Positions 58,940 to 64,000 of a DNA stretch of 64,000 nucleotides are shown here, one piece after another. The DNA is from Primorskyibacter flagellatus (GTDB lineage: Bacteria > Pseudomonadota > Alphaproteobacteria > Rhodobacterales > Rhodobacteraceae): NCBI RefSeq assembly GCF_900176485.1, contig NZ_FWYD01000010.1, positions 45,231 to 109,230 on the forward strand. The letters run 5' to 3'. A program made the position numbers and the translations under genes. Numbering within the stretch: position 1 is the stretch's first letter; the number at the start of each line of letters is the position of its first letter. The notes beneath the pieces were generated by a model. The model was given only the letters and a program-made list of their open reading frames with translations, did no database searches and had not been told where the DNA came from.

Positions 58940-59860
58940 TCAGGCAACCGAGGCGATATAGCGTGCCATCATCAGGTCAAGATGCGCGCCGCCGCCGTTT
59001 TTGAACACGGTGATCTGATCGCTATTCGTACGCCCCGGCGCGCCGCCCACAAGATCATAGAAGTCGCCCAGAACATCGCTTTCGGCCAATGCGCCAGAGG
59101 CAAGCGGCATGATCAACTCGCCGATATGGTGCAGGGTCGTGTCGCGATTATCGACAAACACGCTCGCCTTGCGCATCAGCGCATCATCCGCCTCGCGCAT
59201 ATCCGCCTTGAAGGCACCGATCAGATCGACATGTGTGCCCGGCGCGATCCAATCGCCCAGCAATACAGGCGCGCGTGCCATCGTGGCGGTCGAGATGATG
59301 TCGGCCTGCCCGGCCGCCGCCTGCAAGTCCGGAACCGCCTCGACACCAAATCCTTCCGTCTGCATCTTGGCAACCAGCGCCTCTGCCTGCTCGCCCCGGC
59401 GCGCCCAGACCAGAATACTGTCCAATCCCGAAAACCCGGCGGAATAGGCGCGTACCAGCGAGGCCGCGACCGTACCGGCCCCCACGATCAGCAACCGCTT
59501 GGCGTCCGGCCGGGCCAGAAGCCGCGCGCCCAGAACGCTGTCGGCTGCGGTCTTCCATTCGGTGACAAGACGGCTTTCGATGATGGCGCGCAGCTGACCG
59601 TCCTCGGGCGCAAAAAAGAACATTGCGCCTTGTACTGTCGGCAAGCCGCGCCGTGCGTTGGCACCGAAGACCGTTACCGCCTTCGCCCCATAACCCAAGC
59701 CTTCGATATAGGCCCCCCTGTTCAGCAAGGTCGCGTCTGACGGGCCGAGGAACATATCGTCAAGCTCTGGTTTTGGCGCTTTGTGGCCCTCTTTCAACGC
59801 CTGAATGGCATCCGGCCAGGACAGATGCGCGTTGACGGCGTCATAGGTGATGTGCTGCAT
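58940..59860 (-). CDS. Ornithine cyclodeaminase / mu-crystallin family protein
   Basis: The 306-residue NAD(P)-dependent enzyme has the family's Rossmann motif IVGAGTVAASLVRAYSAG and the N-terminal KAVTVFGANARRGLPTVQGAMF. The start at 59860 (MQHITYDAVNAHLSWPDAIQ) matches the family, with only a weak purine stretch upstream. Members range from ornithine cyclodeaminases to ketimine and other imine reductases and dehydrogenases, so activity is not assigned. It follows the dehydratase gene by 73 bp and may be in its operon. Confidence 0.85.
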   Translation of the reverse strand: MQHITYDAVNAHLSWPDAIQALKEGHKAPKPELDDMFLGPSDATLLNRGAYIEGLGYGAKAVTVFGANARRGLPTVQGAMFFFAPEDGQLRAIIESRLVTEWKTAADSVLGARLLARPDAKRLLIVGAGTVAASLVRAYSAGFSGLDSILVWARRGEQAEALVAKMQTEGFGVEAVPDLQAAAGQADIISTATMARAPVLLGDWIAPGTHVDLIGAFKADMREADDALMRKASVFVDNRDTTLHHIGELIMPLASGALAESDVLGDFYDLVGGAPGRTNSDQITVFKNGGGAHLDLMMARYIASVA

Positions 59861-59933
59861 TTGTATCGTCTTTCGTTCCGGCAAGTATCGCCCACAAGCC
59901 GTTGGCATGTCGGTCCTTTTCGAACGGGGGGGG

Positions 59934-61166
59934 TTAGAAACGCGGATGCGCGTATTGCCAGTCGGGACGGTGTTTGCGCATCTCGCTTGCATCATCACGC
60001 TCTGTATAGCCGCAATCGAGATAGTTCTGATGCAGCCGTTTCAGGGCATCGCGGTCCAGCGTCACCCCTAGTCCCGGCCCTTCGGGCAGCGTCAGCGCTC
60101 CCTTGTCAAAGCGCAGCTTTCCACCCTCGATCACCTCATCCGTCTGCCACGGGTAATGCGTGTCGCAGTCATAACTCAGATGCGGCAAGGACACGGCAAG
60201 ATGCGCCATCGCCGCCAGGCTGATACCCAAATGCGAGTTTGAATGCATCGACAACCCGACACCCCAGATCGCGCAGATCCGCGCCAATTCCCGCGTCGCC
60301 TGTAGCCCGCCCCAATAATGATGGTCAGACAGGATCACCTGCGCGGCTTTGCGCGAAATCCCCTCGGGCAAATCTGCGTCGCTGGTAATGCACATGCTTG
60401 TGGCCAGCGGAATCTCCGTTGCTGCCTGTACGGTTGCCATGGCCGGAATGCCATGCGTCGGATCCTCCAGATACTGCACCAGCCCGTCAAGCCGGGGCAG
60501 CAGGTCCAGCGTGGTATGCAGATGCCAGCCACCATTCGGGTCAAGCCGTAACGGCGCATTCGGGAATGCCTCGCGCAAGGCCTCCAGCCCGGCTATTTCT
60601 TCGTCGGGGGGCAGAACGCCGGCCTTGACCTTGAAGGACCGGAACCCGTGTTGATCGACAAGGGTGTGGGCCTCGTTGACCAATTGTTCAGGCGTGGCCA
60701 CCTCGCCCCACATATCGGCGGTGTCGCTGCCTGCGTGCTTGGCGAATTTGTAAAACAGATAGGCCGAGAATGGGGCGGTCTTGCGCATTTGCCCGCCCAG
60801 CAGGTCGCAGACCCGCCGATCAGTGGCCTTGCCATACGCGTCCCACATCGCAACCTCGATCCCGGCAACCACGCGCAGTTGCACCCGAGGATCGGGCATC
60901 GGCCAAAGCGCACGCCGCGCATGTGCCCACAACCCGTTGAGATCGGTCACATCCATTCCGATCAATCGCGGGGCGAGGTCTGTCATCCCGTCCAGCAGCT
61001 CTTTGCCGGCATGCGTTTCGCCCAAGCCCACGATGCCACCTTCCGTCTCTACCTCGATGATGGAACGCAACGCATAGGGCTGGTGGCAGCCAGCGTTGTT
61101 GCGCAGCGGCGGATCGGAAAAGGCAATTGGCGTGACGCGAATGTCGGCGATGCGGGTGTCGGTCAA
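59934..61166 (-). CDS. Glucarate dehydratase-like enolase-superfamily enzyme
   Basis: The 410-residue enzyme resembles glucarate dehydratase, which converts aldarates to 5-keto-4-deoxyaldarates. The features are SFKVKAGVLPPDEE (KxK base), RLDPNGGWH (Asp and Asn metal ligands), VQYLEDPTHG (Glu) and the His-bearing MHSNSHLGIS. It is shorter than E. coli GudD (446). The start is TTG at 61166 with AGAGG seven bases upstream. The specific aldarate is not certain. Confidence 0.85.
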   Translation of the reverse strand: MTDTRIADIRVTPIAFSDPPLRNNAGCHQPYALRSIIEVETEGGIVGLGETHAGKELLDGMTDLAPRLIGMDVTDLNGLWAHARRALWPMPDPRVQLRVVAGIEVAMWDAYGKATDRRVCDLLGGQMRKTAPFSAYLFYKFAKHAGSDTADMWGEVATPEQLVNEAHTLVDQHGFRSFKVKAGVLPPDEEIAGLEALREAFPNAPLRLDPNGGWHLHTTLDLLPRLDGLVQYLEDPTHGIPAMATVQAATEIPLATSMCITSDADLPEGISRKAAQVILSDHHYWGGLQATRELARICAIWGVGLSMHSNSHLGISLAAMAHLAVSLPHLSYDCDTHYPWQTDEVIEGGKLRFDKGALTLPEGPGLGVTLDRDALKRLHQNYLDCGYTERDDASEMRKHRPDWQYAHPRF

Positions 61167-61583
61167 GGGAGCCTCTATTTGTTACATGTTTCAGGTCATG
61201 CCCCGCCCCCACAGCATATGCAGAGGCGCAAGTCAGTCACGTCATCGTTCAGCGGTCGACGCAGTCCCAATGCAAGTCGGCGTCATCATAGTCGACAAAG
61301 GGAGGGTAGAGTCCACACCCGGCAGAACGTGATGCGATAAATTGTCAAGACAAGCGCCGGCCGCACGCCGGTTGGGGATAGTGGCGGTGGGCGCATTTCG
61401 CAGGGTGCCCGGTCACGGCTGAGAACCTGAGTTGTCCTTGGAAGTATAGCATGCCATCTCTGGGTGAACGCAAAGATCAAAGACTTCTGGGAACACCGCC
61501 AGGTGTCCTCGGCAGTCCGGCACGATGATTTCTTATCCGGCGGCGTGGCTCGCCAAAGACCGTATTCACAATGAGGCTTTTTC
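61167..61583. other. Divergent regulatory region of the sugar-acid genes
   Basis: This is 417 bp between the divergent dehydratase and SMP-30 genes, so both promoters lie here. A perfect 12-bp palindrome TTGTC-AA-GACAA (61342-61353) is a candidate operator. I see no regulator gene and no clear promoter pair; no ORF is supported. Confidence 0.4.
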
Positions 61584-62459
61584 ATGCAAATTGAATGTGT
61601 TGTCTCCAGCCGCAGCATGATTGGCGAAGGCGCTGTCTGGGACGACCGCGCACAGGTGCTGTGGTGGGTGGATATCTCCGCCGGGCTGATCCATCGCTAT
61701 GACCCCGTGACGCGCGAAAATACCGCGCAGGAATTTGGCGAACCGGTTGGTTGTCTGGCAATCCGGGAGGCAGGCGGGCTTGTGCTGGCGACCAAATCGG
61801 GCTTCTGGCTTTACGCCCCCGATAGCGGACGACGCGACCATATCGCTGACCCCGAAGCACATCTGCCAGATAACCGGTTCAACGACGGTGCCACCGACGC
61901 GCAGGGCCGGTTCTGGGCTGGTTCGATGAAAGACGGCGGCGCGCCGCAACCGATGGGCCAGTTTTATTGTCTGGATGCAGACCGCGTCGTGCATCCTTGG
62001 AAAGACGGCATTTACACGACCAACGGCCTTGCCTTTTCTCCCGATGGGCAAACCATGTATTTCTCCGACAGCAATGCGCGGGTCCGTACGATCTGGGCCT
62101 GCGACTACGATACCCAGACCGGAACGCCCGGCCCGGCGCGCGTGTTCTTCGACACACGCCACGTTGCCGGTCGGCCCGATGGCGGCACGGTCGATTCCGA
62201 AGGCTGTTACTGGATGGCCGGCGTCAGCGGTTGGCAGGTCTATCGGATCTCTCCCGAGGGCGAGATACTCCTGACCATAGACATGCCGGTTGAAAAACCC
62301 ACCAAACCGATGTTCGGTGGCAAGGATCTGGACATCCTTTTTGTTACCTCGATCGGCGCAGACCTGACGGAAGGTACGGATCAACCCCAGGCTGGCGGGC
62401 TGTTCGCCATCACCGATTTGGGCGCGACCGGCCTGCCGCAAAAGCGTTTTGCCGGATAA
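61584..62459 (+). CDS. SMP-30/gluconolactonase family lactonase
   Basis: The 291-residue beta-propeller protein has metal-binding residues in IGEGAVWD (Glu), TNGLAFSPDG (Asn) and RPDGGTVDSEG (Asp). Members hydrolyse sugar lactones. Next to uronate dehydrogenase, the likely role is opening the aldarolactone produced from glucuronate or galacturonate. Start MQIECVVSSRSMIGEGAVW is family-like. It lies 96 bp upstream of the dehydrogenase. Confidence 0.85.
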   Translation: MQIECVVSSRSMIGEGAVWDDRAQVLWWVDISAGLIHRYDPVTRENTAQEFGEPVGCLAIREAGGLVLATKSGFWLYAPDSGRRDHIADPEAHLPDNRFNDGATDAQGRFWAGSMKDGGAPQPMGQFYCLDADRVVHPWKDGIYTTNGLAFSPDGQTMYFSDSNARVRTIWACDYDTQTGTPGPARVFFDTRHVAGRPDGGTVDSEGCYWMAGVSGWQVYRISPEGEILLTIDMPVEKPTKPMFGGKDLDILFVTSIGADLTEGTDQPQAGGLFAITDLGATGLPQKRFAG

Positions 62460-62555
62460 GGTTTAAAGGATTGCGGCATCCACGCAGCCGTGCAGGCAAA
62501 CTTCGATCTGCGTTGCGGGCCTTCGGGCAGTAGGAAATAATTGAAGGACAATGCC

Positions 62556-63350
62556 ATGAAAAGACTACTGATCACCGGCGCGGCAGGAGGGTTGGGGTCT
62601 GTCTTGCGCAGCAAACTGGCGTATCTGGCCGATACGCTGCGCCTGTCCGACATCGCGGATCTGGGCAAAGCAGGTCCGAATGAAGAATTGATGCCCTGCA
62701 ACCTCAGCGACAAGGCCGCAGTCGAGGCACTCGTCAAAGGCTGTGACGGTATTGTGCATCTTGGTGGGCGCTCCATCGAGGACAGTTGGAACGTGATCAG
62801 CTCCGCCAATATTGACGGAGTTTTCAACCTTTATGAAGCCGCGCGCAAACAAGGCTGCAATCGGATCGTCTTTGCCAGTTCCAACCACGCAATCGGGTAC
62901 TATCCGCAAAATGAGCGGCTTGATTCTGATGTCTACCCTCGGCCGGACAGCCTTTACGGCGTGTCCAAAGTGTTCGGCGAAGCGCTCGCCAACATGTACC
63001 ATGACAAATTCGGGATCGAGACCGCCATCGTGCGCATCGGAAGCTGCTTGCCCGAACCCTCCGACCACAGGCAGCTGTCCACCTGGCTAAGCCAAGACGA
63101 TTTCGTTCGGCTGATCGAACGGGCCTTTGCGACCTCCAAGCTGGGATGCCCGGTAATCTACGGCGCGTCTGACAATGACGCCGGCTGGTGGGATAACTCC
63201 AAAGTCGGTTACCTGGGCTGGAAACCGCAAGACAACTCTGAAGACTACAGGCCGACGGTTGATGCCAATAATGCGCGGCCCGCTCCGGATACTCCGGAAG
63301 TGCGGTTCCAGGGCGGTATCTTCACCGCTGAGGGCATCCACGAAGACTAG
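62556..63350 (+). CDS. udh: Uronate dehydrogenase (NAD-dependent)
   Basis: The 264-residue short-chain dehydrogenase-like enzyme oxidises D-glucuronate or D-galacturonate to the aldarolactone. It has the Rossmann start LLITGAAGGLGSVLRSKL and the catalytic YGVSKVFGE (Y-x3-K), and the length agrees with the 265-residue Agrobacterium enzyme. The start at 62556 follows GAAGGA. With the SMP-30 protein and the dehydratase it forms the oxidative uronate route. Confidence 0.85.
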   Translation: MKRLLITGAAGGLGSVLRSKLAYLADTLRLSDIADLGKAGPNEELMPCNLSDKAAVEALVKGCDGIVHLGGRSIEDSWNVISSANIDGVFNLYEAARKQGCNRIVFASSNHAIGYYPQNERLDSDVYPRPDSLYGVSKVFGEALANMYHDKFGIETAIVRIGSCLPEPSDHRQLSTWLSQDDFVRLIERAFATSKLGCPVIYGASDNDAGWWDNSKVGYLGWKPQDNSEDYRPTVDANNARPAPDTPEVRFQGGIFTAEGIHED

Positions 63351-63526
63351 GACGCCCCTCCCCGGCTTTCAAACCACGCCATAGCCCCCTTTCACAGGCG
63401 TTTTGACAATTGTTTTCGAGAAGGCTCTTGGGTCTTTCCATGTCGACACACGTCGCAATGATTGTGCAGAGAACGCAGAGGGAGAATCACCTGCGACGCA
63501 GGCTTAGGTTGAACGCACTGAGCAGC

Positions 63527-63595
63527 GGTCCATCAGTGGGCGTTAGCGGCATACAACAGCATACTGAAACATTTTGCCGCACCCCCTGATGGACC
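63527..63595. repeat. 69-bp inverted-repeat element
   Basis: GGTCCATCAGTGGG (63527-63540) and CCCCCTGATGGACC (63582-63595) are inverted copies with one mismatch in 14. GCGGCA (63546-63551) and TGCCGC (63575-63580) extend the pairing inwards. No ORF lies inside. It resembles a MITE or the paired ends of a lost insertion sequence; no target-site duplication is clear. Confidence 0.55.
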
Positions 63596-63872
63596 ATCCC
63601 GGTCCAAATGATTGCGCTACCTTTAATTTTCACTGAACTACGCAAAATCAAGAGAGTGCTGTTTCACAGGGGTTTCCTTGAGGTCAGGCAAATATTTTTA
63701 CTTATTTGTGCGCCCTTATGAAAATAATTTACAGTAAAACTGTTATTTTTCTGATACTTGTTTAATTATTTTCGTATCACGGTATATTTACCGCAACGGA
63801 CAGACCCGATTTTTGGTCGCAAATATGGCCAGGATCGAGCCACGAAATGCTTCACTCAGGGAGGAGCCTCTG
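63596..63872 (+). promoter_or_regulatory. acs promoter region
   Basis: This is an AT-rich stretch (about 63690-63790) upstream of acetyl-CoA synthetase. It contains two perfect small palindromes, ACAGT-AAA-ACTGT (63731-63743) and CGGTA-TATT-TACCG (63780-63793). Either could be a regulator site. A clean -35/-10 pair cannot be chosen. The downstream gene starts at 63873 after GGGAGGAG. Confidence 0.45.
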
Positions 63873-64000
63873 ATGACCAAACAGACCCCAACCGAAACTT
63901 CCAAAACCTATCCTCCGTCTTCGGAATTGTCTGGCAAGGCGCATGTTGATGCGTCGGGATATGAGCGGCGTTATGCGGCGTCTGTTTCGGATCCGGAGGC
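63873..64000 (+). CDS. acs: Acetyl-CoA synthetase, N-terminal part (runs off the window)
   Basis: Forty-two codons are visible: after a short variable start come YPPSSELSGKAHVDASGYE and a segment ending VSDPEA. This matches the start of acetyl-CoA synthetase from Rhodobacterales. The ATG at 63873 has GGGAGGAG eight bases upstream. The enzyme would activate acetate with ATP and CoA; the catalytic domains lie beyond the window. Confidence 0.8.
   Translation, partial: MTKQTPTETSKTYPPSSELSGKAHVDASGYERRYAASVSDPE

Overview
The window is a 64 kb piece of a GC-rich alphaproteobacterial chromosome, almost certainly from the Rhodobacterales (Roseobacter group). The clearest lineage markers are an iscR-cysteine desulfurase-sufBCDS operon with Irr/IscR-type control elements, class I lysyl-tRNA synthetase, B12-dependent class II ribonucleotide reductase (nrdJ), trpGDC-moaC-moeA in one operon, and a hairpin plus CGGAGTATTTTT plus CCAAGAAGAAG intergenic module. 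Almost all of it is ordinary, densely packed housekeeping chromosome. There is no prophage, complete insertion sequence, CRISPR array or rRNA operon.

Layout. 1-1.7 kb: end of an unknown gene, an orphan ParA ATPase and a secreted beta-barrel-like protein. 1.7-4 kb: a large tailspike-like beta-helix protein. 4.2-11.3 kb: DUF4864 protein (ribosome-binding site inside a 10-bp hairpin), lysK, a TerB-like protein, a 31-codon membrane peptide, dacB, nadD and ettA. 11.3-12.2 kb: a gene-poor stretch with an intact tRNA-Arg(CCG) and a broken second tRNA-Arg. 12.2-20.9 kb: the iron-sulfur operon read leftwards (iscR, cysteine desulfurase, sufB, ybjQ, a methyltransferase-like gene, sufC, sufD, two YIP1-like membrane proteins, sufS). 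Its promoter carries an ICE/Irr palindrome over the -10 box and an IscR-like inverted repeat over the -35 box. 20.9-33.2 kb: a hydrolase, lpdA, DUF924, an MFS transporter, queA, an AsmA/YhdP-like protein, bcp, a DUF455 ferritin-like protein, and an M23 endopeptidase overlapping a bactofilin.

33.4-37.9 kb: a four-gene leftward operon (HlyD adaptor, DUF2955/FUSC membrane protein, phospholipase D, EEP phosphodiesterase). 38.6-42.7 kb: nrdJ with its terminator and a promoter covered by two NrdR boxes 31 bp apart. 43-48.4 kb: tRNA-Pro(TGG), DUF192, a double cold-shock protein, pdxH, fabI, a LysE exporter, gpt and an aminotransferase. 48.5-58.9 kb: a PpiD/SurA-like chaperone, trpE, a YibQ-like pseudo-deacetylase with a ~440-residue acidic linker, then trpG-trpD-ung-trpC-moaC-moeA with overlapping ends. 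58.9-63.4 kb: a sugar-acid catabolic cluster (ornithine cyclodeaminase family, glucarate dehydratase-like, SMP-30 lactonase, uronate dehydrogenase) that appears to oxidise uronates to aldarates and dehydrate them. The window ends in the first 42 codons of acetyl-CoA synthetase, preceded by a 69-bp inverted-repeat element and an AT-rich promoter region.

I did not find a wholly new system. The best leads are regulatory and structural: the layered iron promoter of the suf operon, the NrdR-box promoter of nrdJ, the sequestered ribosome-binding site before the DUF4864 gene, the HlyD/FUSC/PLD/EEP envelope operon, the degenerate YibQ-like protein, the tailspike-like beta-helix protein, and the paired intergenic modules.
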